Positions 1-8,431 of a stretch of 42,973 bases of DNA are shown here, piece by piece. The notes under the pieces are model-generated. The model made no database searches and had not been told where the DNA came from. It was given only the letters and a program-made list of their open reading frames with translations. Origin of the DNA: an uncultured Flavobacteriaceae bacterium (GTDB taxonomy: Bacteria; Bacteroidota; Bacteroidia; Flavobacteriales; Flavobacteriaceae); contig CAKZOO010000163.1 in assembly GCA_937136455.1 (NCBI GenBank), positions 1-42,973 on the forward strand, read 5' to 3'. Position 1 is the stretch's first letter. Every line of letters begins with the position of its first letter. The translations under genes were made by a program, and so were the position numbers.

Positions 1-157
1 TAAGAGAAACCACTTCATCAGGAATCTCAGCGATATCAAGCCATAGTGATACCTTAACACCACCTACTGCCTCTCCATCTTTGTTCGGGTCAAGCTCGAA
101 AGCTTTCTCGATAAGTAGTTTACCATCTTTAAAATCAATTACTTTTGCTTCTTCCAT
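1..157 (-). CDS. small unknown protein, cut by the window edge (continues at 42973)
   Basis: The start codon is at 157, with an AGGAGG-type ribosome site at 161..168. The visible part encodes 52 residues, beginning MEEAKVIDFKDGKLL and running off the left edge in an open frame. Joining base 1 to base 42973 adds ITAKKSK-like codons and then a TAA that overlaps the ATG of the gene at 42948 (TAATG), which would give a 60-residue protein. No family is recognised; it is small and acidic with a DGKLL motif. It lies 10 nt downstream of the stop of the LamG-like gene and is translated in the same leftward late operon. Its place between an adhesin gene and lysis-type genes suggests a late function, but nothing in the sequence defines it. 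Confidence 0.75.
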   Translation of the reverse strand, partial: MEEAKVIDFKDGKLLIEKAFELDPNKDGEAVGGVKVSLWLDIAEIPDEVVSL

Positions 158-166
158 ACTGTCCTC

Positions 167-1606
167 CTATTGAACAATGTTATTATATAACGCTGTAGTA
201 GCGTCAGGTACTTGTATTTTCTGTTTTAAGACCTTCCAGTTTTTCCCGTCTGAATCTACCCATCTTAAGTCCACAAGGTATTCAGTACCCGTTTCTGGGA
301 TTACAACAGGTATCTCAAAGAAACCATTAGGTAGTCTGATATCTACTGTCTCGTCAAATGATATAACATTACCCTGAGTTCTGATAGGTTTTTTCACGTA
401 TATTCTAGCTGTCCCAGATACGATATCGTTACAGTTATCCTTTACGAAACCATAAACCGTACACTCATTACAACTAACTGGTAGAGCGTAGAAGTCATAA
501 GTCAAAGTAGTTGATCTAACTAACTGATTTAACAGACCTTTAGTACCTGATGACAGGATTGGCACTAGTGTCACTCTGGCCCCACTTTCGATAGCTGTTG
601 TAATCTCAGCTTCCGCAGCTACGAACTCAGCTAGTGTACTTGAAGTGGCCAATGTCCCAAGTGAATTTACTAGAGAACCTGCTAAAATAAACTTATATTG
701 ATTCTCAATCTTAAGCACATATTGGATTGGACCGCCATCTGAATCATCTACTGCATTGATAAACCCTTCCGCTAATGAAATATCTTGAGGTTCAATAAGA
801 GACTCTAGAGGATATACATTAACAAGTCTTGGAACTTCTAGGGGGAAGTCAGCGATATGCTGTACTGTATTGAATAACTGAACATCTCTAATCTTATGAG
901 AAGATTTGAAACTATTTGAAGTAGTGTAGTAACCACCAATTCTTAGACCATCTCTTACGTTGGCAGTCATACCAGATGTACCTAAAGTCCCACCTTGCTG
1001 TACTCCATCGATAAATAATCTGTGGAAGTTATTAAATTGAGAGTAGTCTACGTTAAGTTCGAACTCATACTCCTGGCCAGCGGCAGGTGCGAACCCTCCG
1101 AAGTTTCCATTAAATGTAGCTGAGTTAGTTGCATTTCTTAGTGCGAAGAATAAACTACCGTTTGTCTCGTGTCTTAAAGTAATAAGAGAACCAAGTCCTC
1201 CTGCTACTGTTGAGTCATAAGAAGTAACGATATAGTTAAATGTAGAAGGTGTCCCTGTATAAGGGAATACAATCTTAAACCTAATACAGAATTGATTCTG
1301 AGTCCCTACATCTGATGAATCGAAATCTACATACCCTTCGCCATTAGCATCAAAACCTTCCATGTCATAATAAGCATCAGCCCCAGATGTATTTCTAGAA
1401 GCCGCAGGACCAAGCGTAATTACTCCATTTCCTGTGAACCTATCAGCATTAACCTCGATTCCGCAAGTCGCCACAACTAATTCTGAGCTTTGTAGTGGAA
1501 GCTTTTTAAGAGTAGCTCCGTTAATATCGATCTGAACTTCCTCAGTATTGTGCACGAAACTATTCTGACTATTTGTGTTATAATTAATTTTCTTCTCTGT
1601 ACTCAT
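167..1606 (-). CDS. LamG/concanavalin-like virion adhesin
   Basis: 479 residues. The ATG at 1606 overlaps the end of the upstream gene, and AAGGA lies 6 nt before it. Residues about 85-250 read like a LamG/concanavalin A-like beta-sandwich: an FCIRFKIVFPY strand, then LFFALRNA, YEFELNVDYSQFNNFHRLFIDG and LRIGGYY. This fold often binds glycans. The C-terminal 100 residues contain a CNECTVYGFVKDNCND cysteine cluster followed by beta-rich sequence resembling a carboxypeptidase-regulatory or Ig-like module. There is no signal peptide. It sits directly after the fibre genes in the leftward operon, so I infer a tail appendage or capsid-surface protein that contacts the host envelope. The fold assignment comes from reading the sequence pattern, not from a search. 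Confidence 0.6.
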   Translation of the reverse strand: MSTEKKINYNTNSQNSFVHNTEEVQIDINGATLKKLPLQSSELVVATCGIEVNADRFTGNGVITLGPAASRNTSGADAYYDMEGFDANGEGYVDFDSSDVGTQNQFCIRFKIVFPYTGTPSTFNYIVTSYDSTVAGGLGSLITLRHETNGSLFFALRNATNSATFNGNFGGFAPAAGQEYEFELNVDYSQFNNFHRLFIDGVQQGGTLGTSGMTANVRDGLRIGGYYTTSNSFKSSHKIRDVQLFNTVQHIADFPLEVPRLVNVYPLESLIEPQDISLAEGFINAVDDSDGGPIQYVLKIENQYKFILAGSLVNSLGTLATSSTLAEFVAAEAEITTAIESGARVTLVPILSSGTKGLLNQLVRSTTLTYDFYALPVSCNECTVYGFVKDNCNDIVSGTARIYVKKPIRTQGNVISFDETVDIRLPNGFFEIPVVIPETGTEYLVDLRWVDSDGKNWKVLKQKIQVPDATTALYNNIVQ

Positions 1607-1608
1607 TA

Positions 1609-1920
1609 TTAGTCCTTCATAAGTTCGATGACTTGATCTCTAGTCACCATCTTATTTTTAACATAGTGTACTTCACTTCTAAGCTCGTGAATATTTGCTC
1701 TACTATTACTGATCTCTTCTTTATTCTCATTAACCTTCTCTTCCAGGTTAGTGAACTTTTGTTTTTGTACTGCTGTCATAGTTATAACATCGACCAAAGT
1801 GTCGTTGAGTTTAGATACGGAACCGTTAAGCTCCCCTAGTTTTCTGTAGATAAAGAATACAACGATAACGAGTACTGCTGTATTCCCGTTTACTATTTCT
1901 TTCAGTACGAAGCCTTCCAT
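1609..1920 (-). CDS. membrane-anchored coiled-coil protein, holin candidate
   Basis: 103 residues. The ATG at 1920 overlaps the upstream stop (TAATG), with GGAG about 10 nt upstream. Residues 13-25 (TAVLVIVVFFIYR) form a single N-terminal membrane segment. A long charged heptad-rich helix follows from about residue 29 to 95 (KLGELNGSVSKLNDTL, NLEEKVNENKEEI). A short membrane anchor followed by a basic/acidic coiled coil resembles BhlA/UviB-type holin-like proteins and also phage haemolysin XhlA-type proteins. Its place at the distal end of the late operon, near the lysis-type genes, fits holin or spanin-like work. An alternative is a virion-associated membrane protein. Confidence 0.55.
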   Translation of the reverse strand: MEGFVLKEIVNGNTAVLVIVVFFIYRKLGELNGSVSKLNDTLVDVITMTAVQKQKFTNLEEKVNENKEEISNSRANIHELRSEVHYVKNKMVTRDQVIELMKD

Positions 1921-2648
1921 TACTTGATCGCTCCTATCTCTATGAGTTTCTTAGTTAAGAAATTCTTAACCTTGTCGATCATACCTTGAGTAACTACTGT
2001 TGTAGGTTGCATCTTAATTAAAAGTTTTAACGCTTTTTCTGGTCTAGTTCTTCTAAGCCAATTCTCTACGTCCTCGAAATCAACTTGCATCTGGTCGATA
2101 TCTGCATCTGCCATTTGAGATGTAGCGTTCATTCCAGTAACTAGTTTGAGAGTAGCTGTACAGACTTTCTCTACTGCTTCTCCAGTAGCGATAAGTTTCT
2201 CTTCTTCCTCTATAACTTTATCAGCATCGTCTAGTCTCTTTGATTCAACTAATATAGCTTCAATAGTTATCGTGTCGTCTTCTTCACAGAATTTTTTGGC
2301 TATTCTAGGGACGATGACTCTATCTTTAGGGTCAAATAATCCTAGGTTAATCATAGCTTTAGCGAAGTTATCGCTTGCTAAGATAGTGTTTAAATTAGTT
2401 TCCGACTTTTCTTTTTTAAGACCGCTTTTAACTGATGACATAAGGTCTTTGATTACTGAGAACTCAGGGTGGTCGAAGTCAACTTCATTCCCTGATTCAT
2501 CTAATGTATAAAGTCTAGTACCTTCGTAGTCTGTTCTATCATCTCCAGATAAAACAGGCAGTTCAAACTTTACTGCTTCCCCAATAAGAGCGAACACCTT
2601 ATCGGCGATAGCCCCATATTTTAATTCTTCTATTTCTTGAAAGTTCAT
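1920..2648 (-). CDS. unknown late protein
   Basis: 242 residues, with AGGAG 5 nt before the ATG at 2648. I do not recognise the family. The sequence is predicted to be mostly helical and acidic, with a charged stretch at about 150-160 (KVIEEEEKLIATGE) and no membrane segment, signal peptide or cysteine motif. It lies between the 1141-residue fibre protein and the membrane coiled-coil gene, and its stop overlaps the next start. Co-transcription with fibres suggests a fibre-associated protein, chaperone or minor virion protein, but this is only position-based inference. Confidence 0.7.
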   Translation of the reverse strand: MNFQEIEELKYGAIADKVFALIGEAVKFELPVLSGDDRTDYEGTRLYTLDESGNEVDFDHPEFSVIKDLMSSVKSGLKKEKSETNLNTILASDNFAKAMINLGLFDPKDRVIVPRIAKKFCEEDDTITIEAILVESKRLDDADKVIEEEEKLIATGEAVEKVCTATLKLVTGMNATSQMADADIDQMQVDFEDVENWLRRTRPEKALKLLIKMQPTTVVTQGMIDKVKNFLTKKLIEIGAIK

Positions 2649-2656
2649 TATATCTC

Positions 2657-5600
2657 CTATTCTAAGTACTCTAGTGTAAATATATACCCAGAGTTTATAG
2701 GTGGATTACCAGTAGTAAAGAAAAAGTCTACGGCACCTGTTGAGTCATTGTACCTTACATAGGTTATATTGGTTCCATCAAACGCTAGCTGATCTATGTA
2801 CCAAATATTAGCTGCACCATTAATTATCCCTACTGGCTCTAGTCCTGTTGGTATTGTATCAATGGTTACGTTGGCAACATGATTTACCGTTGTTCTCCAA
2901 GTTCTAGCCATTACTTTACGACCACCAAGCTTTCTACCAGTCCAGTATTCTGTCCCTGCTAAGTCACCACTACTTAATGGCATATTACCAATAAAATGAC
3001 CTTGCGGGGCCCTATAGTCACTACCCGTTCTCTGTAGTTCAATGTCAAACTCAGCGGCAGAGTTTTCCATGACTACTATGATTTGAGTATCGGAAATTGC
3101 CGTTACATCTGCCCTTCTTAGGGTGCCTGTAAACTTAGGTACAAGTCCTACAACCCTAGGTGTCTCTCCTCCCCAGAAACCTGCCTTCATATTAATTGTA
3201 ACAATGTTTCCTGCCCATGAAATACTTTCTACAAAACCAAGGTCTGATACTGCAGTTGTACCACTTGATGGGATTGTTGCGGAATATTTATTAACTACTT
3301 GATCTGTAATTGGGGTAGAGTTAAAAGTTTCTGTTGGTGTAAGTTGAATATATGATCCATCTCTAGTTTTGTCTCCTGCTCCTAGAAGAACTGCACCTGT
3401 AGCGTTTGTAGTTGTTACATTTAGAGTTGTGCCTTTAGCAGTAAATTTAAAAGATAGGTCTTGAGTTGAACTGTTTGGAGATGGCCCCGTTGATACTGTT
3501 TCATGTTCAATAGTACCGCCAGATTCAAACCTTACGTCGATTTCGTTAGAGTTTCTAGATACTCTGATCTTACCCGATACTTCATACTCTACACCGACTT
3601 CCGTAGGGAAAGTAGTTACCGATGTATTTGTAGATATGTTTGAAGGTAAAATATATTCCTGAGTATTCCCACCAGACTGACCTTTAAAGAGGACGTTTGT
3701 AGATTTTCTCTCCTCTACAATGTTTAAGTAGTGAAATTCTGTACTATTAAATAGTGTCGCCCCAGGGTCTATTCTTATACTCAACTCATCATCTTTAACA
3801 AACTCACCTACTGAAGATATATAAGTGGCAGCATTAAAGCTTGCAGGAGACGCTAGATCAGGACGCATTGTTAAGTTTTTATAGTAAACATCGTTCTTAT
3901 ATAGAAGTATTCTGAAAGCTTGATTTGATGCTAAGTGGACACCAACAGAAAGCTCTACTTGAGAGTTAGAGTTTTGTACCTTGTAGTGATGATCGTCACC
4001 AGAACTAAACCAACCATTTCCAGAGCCATTGAATTGAACGTCTTCTGTATTAGCTGTTATCGCTCTACCATCATTTCCTTCAAGCATTACAGAGTTGGTT
4101 TCTACAAATTCAGCAGTTGGTGTTGGGTTATACTCCCATCTGATGTTATCAATAATAAGCTTTGCAGTATTGTTGAGCTTGATTACAGTCAGTCGAATAC
4201 CTGTATGTGTTGCAGTCGATCTAAACTTGTGTAGTAGTTTGCTTACAGTTGTTTTAGTAGCCTGAGATAGAGTCATAGACTCTAGAACATCATAAGTAAC
4301 ATCATCGTCAGATTGAAGAACATCTAACTGAATCTCATTAGCATTTCCGCTGTACTTAAATTCAGAAAAAAGACCCATTAGTAGGCCAAGAGCTTTATTA
4401 TCTAAAGGCTTGCTTAGGATTTCTGCAGTTGCTCCAAGAGATGCAGGGACCTGAGTAAGACTAGCAGACTGAAAACCACTAATTTTCTCAGATGCGGCAG
4501 TTTCATTTGCAAGAGTCCAAGAGCCTGTAACTGTAATCACAGTCGTCGGGTCATTAACCTTGAAGTCTTCGATAGTCATTACATCGACATCTTTTCTTAA
4601 TACATTAGTTCCATCTCTATCTGTAACGGCTGTCCTAACCGCAGAAACCTCATGGTACTTAACTGAGTCTGCATTGTCCGTTACTTCATGCAGATTAGTT
4701 CCAAGAGGTACTACATTGTCTCTAACTGCTAAAACACCTCTAGTTGAATCTAGAACTGTATCACCATTAGGTGAGTTTTCATAAGTTTCTTGAAGGTTGT
4801 TATCAATACCCGAAGCACCTGCCCCAACACCAGAACCAAACTTATTTGCTTGCAGGAATAAAGCGTCACCATCTAAATTTAGATCAGTAGCGCCACCTCT
4901 AACAAATAAGTAACCTAGTAAAAGAAGTTGTGTTGGTGAGTCAGGAAGCACACTAACTTCCGACTGAAATCTTTGCTTGGCCACGTTTAAAGCGTTGTAC
5001 TCTTCCGCACCATAAGTAACAAAGAAAGTATTTGAAATAGGAGCTAAGTAGATCTTCTTAACAGACCAGTTATTATTCCCCACGTTCTGTAGAGTACCAC
5101 TCCCATCATCCCATTTTGTAGGGTCTACACTAGAGCTAGGAGCTGTGAAAGATACACCCCCTACACCATCTGAATAAAACTCTGTTAAATACTTAGCTAC
5201 AACAGAAGTATCAAACTGAGGGTTTGAGATAGTTGAAGGGTCTTTCTTGTTGTTTACGTAGTTAGCACCAAGTTCGTGGACTTCGCCACTTGTCTTAGAT
5301 AGTTGAAGTAAAACATTAGGTCCAACCGTATTGCCTTTCTTATTAATAATACCGATAGATTTAGATAGGTCACAAACTAAGTTCGATACATCTATCTGAG
5401 GTACTACAATATTAGTCGCAGTATTTACCTGGCCGCCAATAGTATTTACAGGACCTAGAATAATCTTGTCTCTACTGTCTTGTGCTGTGAAATCTGTTGC
5501 TTGCTCTTTAATAGCGCCTGCATTGTCGATGTAGATGTATTGAACATTTCCCGTAGTTGTTACAGTAAAGTTCTGAGTAACCCAAGTCACCTCTGTATAA

Positions 5601-6082
5601 GTAGGGTTATCTGGGTCCGTATCATCTGTGATAACACCCTTACCTGCTAGGACTTGAATATCTGTAGAATTAACTACCGACATATCTCCACCCGATAGAA
5701 GACCAGAGCCAAGTAAGTTTCTAAGTCTTACTTCCGCATTATCTACTCTTCCTTCAACTTCATCAATAGCAGCTTGAGAATCCGTAGCTGTCAGTCCAGA
5801 AGTTGTATTGTCATAAGTAATACTAGCGGCTGCGTGAGCCGTACCCGATGAAATGTGAGCCTGTAGGGCCGCATCATCAGCTAGTAGTTTCCAGTTTATC
5901 GTAGAACCTGCATCAGTCTTTACATATAAGTTACTTCCGAAAGCTCCAAAAGAACTTTGAGGAGCGTCTACCGCTACTACTTGAGGGTCATTAGGTAATT
6001 TAAGAACTACTGTCCCGTCCTTAAATTCAATACCATCATGACCGAAAAATTTTACATATTTAGCCCAAAAATTTGTACCCAC
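2657..6082 (-). CDS. large tail fibre protein
   Basis: 1141 residues, with a GTG start at 6082 chosen because AGGAG lies 6 nt before it; the nearby ATG is in another frame. The N-terminus (MGTNFWAKYVKFFGHDG) precedes a fibre-like segment (HISSGTAHAAASITYDN, AAIDEVEGRVDNAE) of the kind found before trimeric shafts in phage fibres. The rest is long, beta-rich, Thr/Asn/Ser-rich and poor in cysteine, with C-terminal sequence typical of receptor-binding tips. No catalytic motif for a depolymerase is apparent. It is the largest gene in the window and sits in a block of four adhesin-like genes. The likely role is receptor binding at the tail; the attachment partner would be one of the neighbouring shorter proteins. 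Confidence 0.75.
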   Translation of the reverse strand: MGTNFWAKYVKFFGHDGIEFKDGTVVLKLPNDPQVVAVDAPQSSFGAFGSNLYVKTDAGSTINWKLLADDAALQAHISSGTAHAAASITYDNTTSGLTATDSQAAIDEVEGRVDNAEVRLRNLLGSGLLSGGDMSVVNSTDIQVLAGKGVITDDTDPDNPTYTEVTWVTQNFTVTTTGNVQYIYIDNAGAIKEQATDFTAQDSRDKIILGPVNTIGGQVNTATNIVVPQIDVSNLVCDLSKSIGIINKKGNTVGPNVLLQLSKTSGEVHELGANYVNNKKDPSTISNPQFDTSVVAKYLTEFYSDGVGGVSFTAPSSSVDPTKWDDGSGTLQNVGNNNWSVKKIYLAPISNTFFVTYGAEEYNALNVAKQRFQSEVSVLPDSPTQLLLLGYLFVRGGATDLNLDGDALFLQANKFGSGVGAGASGIDNNLQETYENSPNGDTVLDSTRGVLAVRDNVVPLGTNLHEVTDNADSVKYHEVSAVRTAVTDRDGTNVLRKDVDVMTIEDFKVNDPTTVITVTGSWTLANETAASEKISGFQSASLTQVPASLGATAEILSKPLDNKALGLLMGLFSEFKYSGNANEIQLDVLQSDDDVTYDVLESMTLSQATKTTVSKLLHKFRSTATHTGIRLTVIKLNNTAKLIIDNIRWEYNPTPTAEFVETNSVMLEGNDGRAITANTEDVQFNGSGNGWFSSGDDHHYKVQNSNSQVELSVGVHLASNQAFRILLYKNDVYYKNLTMRPDLASPASFNAATYISSVGEFVKDDELSIRIDPGATLFNSTEFHYLNIVEERKSTNVLFKGQSGGNTQEYILPSNISTNTSVTTFPTEVGVEYEVSGKIRVSRNSNEIDVRFESGGTIEHETVSTGPSPNSSTQDLSFKFTAKGTTLNVTTTNATGAVLLGAGDKTRDGSYIQLTPTETFNSTPITDQVVNKYSATIPSSGTTAVSDLGFVESISWAGNIVTINMKAGFWGGETPRVVGLVPKFTGTLRRADVTAISDTQIIVVMENSAAEFDIELQRTGSDYRAPQGHFIGNMPLSSGDLAGTEYWTGRKLGGRKVMARTWRTTVNHVANVTIDTIPTGLEPVGIINGAANIWYIDQLAFDGTNITYVRYNDSTGAVDFFFTTGNPPINSGYIFTLEYLE

Positions 6083-6083
6083 A

Positions 6084-7298
6084 TTATACTCCTAAGAAGT
6101 TGATATAGATGTTACCTTCGTTCGCTGTACCTGATGCTGTCGCGATCTGGACTACGTCGCCGTTGTTTCCTCTATATCCGATTTGCCTTGTCGCACCTGG
6201 GGCGATAATCATTTGCTCTCCAGTTACAGTAACTCTTACTAATAAAGTATTCCCAGAGTTATTAACAACGTCAAAGGCTTTTAATGTACCGCCTGTTATT
6301 GTTTTGATTGTCTCGAAAGTTGTCCCTAAGTTAGAAACTGCGAAGTCCCTTTCGTATCCGTTTTCGATCATAAAATAGACCCCTATGTTATATGGAATCC
6401 AATCGGCTCCATCATATATATTAAGTTCATTTTGAGTAGTGTTGTAGATTACCCACCCTATTTGAGGTGCAGGGACCGCATCTCTCTGAGCTTCAGTCAT
6501 TGTTGGCCAAGGCTTAGATGCTAGTACCGTACTCTGTGCATTGATACTTAAGTTGGCAGGGAGGGTAGCTTCAGTCGAAAGAGTCTTGTTGACTAGTTCC
6601 TGTCCATGACCAGTAGTAGCAACTTCTTCCTCAGAACCGACCTCCCCGATTTTGAATTTAGATGTTAGAGTGCTGTCGTACCCAAGTTGAGCATCCGTTG
6701 CATCTGTCATCTCTACGGTAATACCTGCTGCCTGAGCGTCTGCACTAGCCTGATTCCCTGCTTTATTTACAGTCACGTTGGCATCAGTTACTTCTAGAGT
6801 AGCTGAGTTTACTTCAGTAAGAGTACCGTTAACTTGCAGGTCGTTTTGAATAACGACTTTACCAGTACCGTTGGCTCCTAGATTTAAGTCACCGTTTACG
6901 TCAGTAGTTGTAATTGTATTACCGTCAATCTGTACGTTATCTACGTCTAGTCTAGTAACACCAGAAATTTCATCTGCATCATTTAAGATTACGTTTGAGC
7001 CCTGTACTAGGGCTCCTGTAGTGCCATCGTATCTCACTAGAGAATCGTCTACTACTGGAGAAGGTCCAGAGATACCAGAAGAACTCACCCAAACTGTTCC
7101 ATTATAAACAAAGTGAGTATTTACATCAGTATCATAAACTTCTAAACCTGCTACTGGGGCAGGTATAGCTAGTCTCTCAACAGTAGTCATTCTCGGTCCG
7201 AGAAATCCTTTCGTTGTTGAATCGACTTCTAAAGCGGCAGAGCCATCAGGACGACCCCTACCTACTTTTAAATCTTGTGGAATATTTTTAAAGCTCAT
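6084..7298 (-). CDS. tail fibre / structural adhesin
   Basis: 404 residues, with GGGAG 5 nt before the ATG at 7298. The N-terminus (ALEVDSTTKGFLGPRMTT, then VYDTDVNTHFVYNGTVW) matches a head-proximal motif common in phage fibre and structural adhesins. The same motif recurs at about residues 265-300 (MTEAQRDAVPAPQIGWVIYN, then NIYDGADWIPYN), so the protein carries an internal duplication. Between them is a repetitive beta-helix-like region (LDVDNVQIDGNTITT, NLGANGTGKVVIQND). The C-terminal 100 residues look like a compact beta-sandwich. I infer a fibre subunit that works with the two flanking adhesins. Confidence 0.7.
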   Translation of the reverse strand: MSFKNIPQDLKVGRGRPDGSAALEVDSTTKGFLGPRMTTVERLAIPAPVAGLEVYDTDVNTHFVYNGTVWVSSSGISGPSPVVDDSLVRYDGTTGALVQGSNVILNDADEISGVTRLDVDNVQIDGNTITTTDVNGDLNLGANGTGKVVIQNDLQVNGTLTEVNSATLEVTDANVTVNKAGNQASADAQAAGITVEMTDATDAQLGYDSTLTSKFKIGEVGSEEEVATTGHGQELVNKTLSTEATLPANLSINAQSTVLASKPWPTMTEAQRDAVPAPQIGWVIYNTTQNELNIYDGADWIPYNIGVYFMIENGYERDFAVSNLGTTFETIKTITGGTLKAFDVVNNSGNTLLVRVTVTGEQMIIAPGATRQIGYRGNNGDVVQIATASGTANEGNIYINFLGV

Positions 7299-8431
7299 TA
7301 TAGCTCCCTTATTTCTTCTAGTAAGAATCTAATATATGAAGCAGAATCATAGTTACCACCAACCATATTATCTGTAGTATAGGCAACCTGCCCGACATAA
7401 ATGCCAGCGGAAGGGTTGCTAGTATTAACAGTAAAAGTAACTCCATCGTCTTCTCCTGCGAGAACAGTCGTTGCGAACCTACCGATCATCCATTGATTAG
7501 TAGCTCTATTAAACTGCAGCTCTAAGTGAGCGATAGTGAATCTTGTTTCTGCATCATCTTTTCTATAAATCTCTGCTCTAATTCTAGCAGATTTTGCACC
7601 TACTGAGTTAAGCTCAAACCTGTTACCTTTACCAGTAGCTCCGTAATCTTCACCTGTAATGTCGATAGGTCCTGCACTATTGAGAAGTTCTTGCTCACCA
7701 GAAGCATTAACTAACTCAGTCGCATTTTTAATTACGTTAATTTCTGCTTTATTTTGGTTGATTTGATCTTGTAAGTTCGGAATCGTAACATTATTGATCG
7801 TTGCAATGTCAGCTTGATTGGTAGCAATTTGAGCATTATCAATAACAATAGCATCAATTTGAGCTTGTAACCCTGCATCAACAATTACCAGGCCAGCAAT
7901 ATCATTCTGGTTCTGAGTGATCTGTGCTGAGTCGATGTTGATATTGGCGATGTCTGTAGTGTTTGTAGCAATATTATTAGTGTTAGTAGTAATATTAGCG
8001 GTATTAGTACCAATCGCAGCATCTCTACTCCCTATGTTGAAATCAAAATTATCTTGAGTCCTAAGAGGAGTCATACCTTTTGTATTGTCTGTACCTGCCT
8101 GAGCCTCGGCTACTGAAGCAATCTGAGAGAAAATTCCATCTGCTCCATCTCCACCATTCACACCATCATTTCCTGTAGGACCCTGTGGACCTACTGGACC
8201 TTGATCGCCCTCAATTCCTTGTGGGCCTGGTATTCCTTTTACCGTCATTTCTTCCCATAAATTATTACCGAAGTCTGAACCAAAAGAAAAAGAAGTATGA
8301 GCTTCCTTACATCTATAGAATTTATTCTGATATTGAATACTTATCTCTGGGTCTGTTGAAGTGTAGATAGTCTCATTCACAGCGAAAGCCGTGTTAGTAT
8401 CCCACTCTAAAATTATAGCTGAACCTGCCAT
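7298..8431 (-). CDS. collagen-like fibre with coiled-coil shaft
   Basis: 377 residues, with GGGAG before the ATG at 8431. Residues about 5-62 resemble a small carbohydrate-binding module (WDTNTAFAVNETIY, QYQNKFYRCKEAHT). Residues 65-100 are collagen-type G-X-Y repeats (GIPGPQGIEGDQGPVGPQG). Residues 138-235 are Asn/Thr-rich pseudo-repeats (TNTANITTNTNNIATNT; ITQNQND; IATNQAD), typical of trimeric right-handed coiled coils. The C-terminus forms a beta-rich head of about 125 residues. Collagen-like triplets trimerise phage fibres. Its stop overlaps the next start, so stoichiometric expression with the other fibres is likely. Confidence 0.75.
   Translation of the reverse strand: MAGSAIILEWDTNTAFAVNETIYTSTDPEISIQYQNKFYRCKEAHTSFSFGSDFGNNLWEEMTVKGIPGPQGIEGDQGPVGPQGPTGNDGVNGGDGADGIFSQIASVAEAQAGTDNTKGMTPLRTQDNFDFNIGSRDAAIGTNTANITTNTNNIATNTTDIANINIDSAQITQNQNDIAGLVIVDAGLQAQIDAIVIDNAQIATNQADIATINNVTIPNLQDQINQNKAEINVIKNATELVNASGEQELLNSAGPIDITGEDYGATGKGNRFELNSVGAKSARIRAEIYRKDDAETRFTIAHLELQFNRATNQWMIGRFATTVLAGEDDGVTFTVNTSNPSAGIYVGQVAYTTDNMVGGNYDSASYIRFLLEEIREL

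Noticed and set aside
8185..8370. Small plus-strand open frames inside the leftward late genes (such as 8185..8370 and 19048..19491)
   Set aside because: They are antisense to well-supported genes, lack ribosome sites and have low-complexity hydrophobic or serine-rich translations typical of complements.
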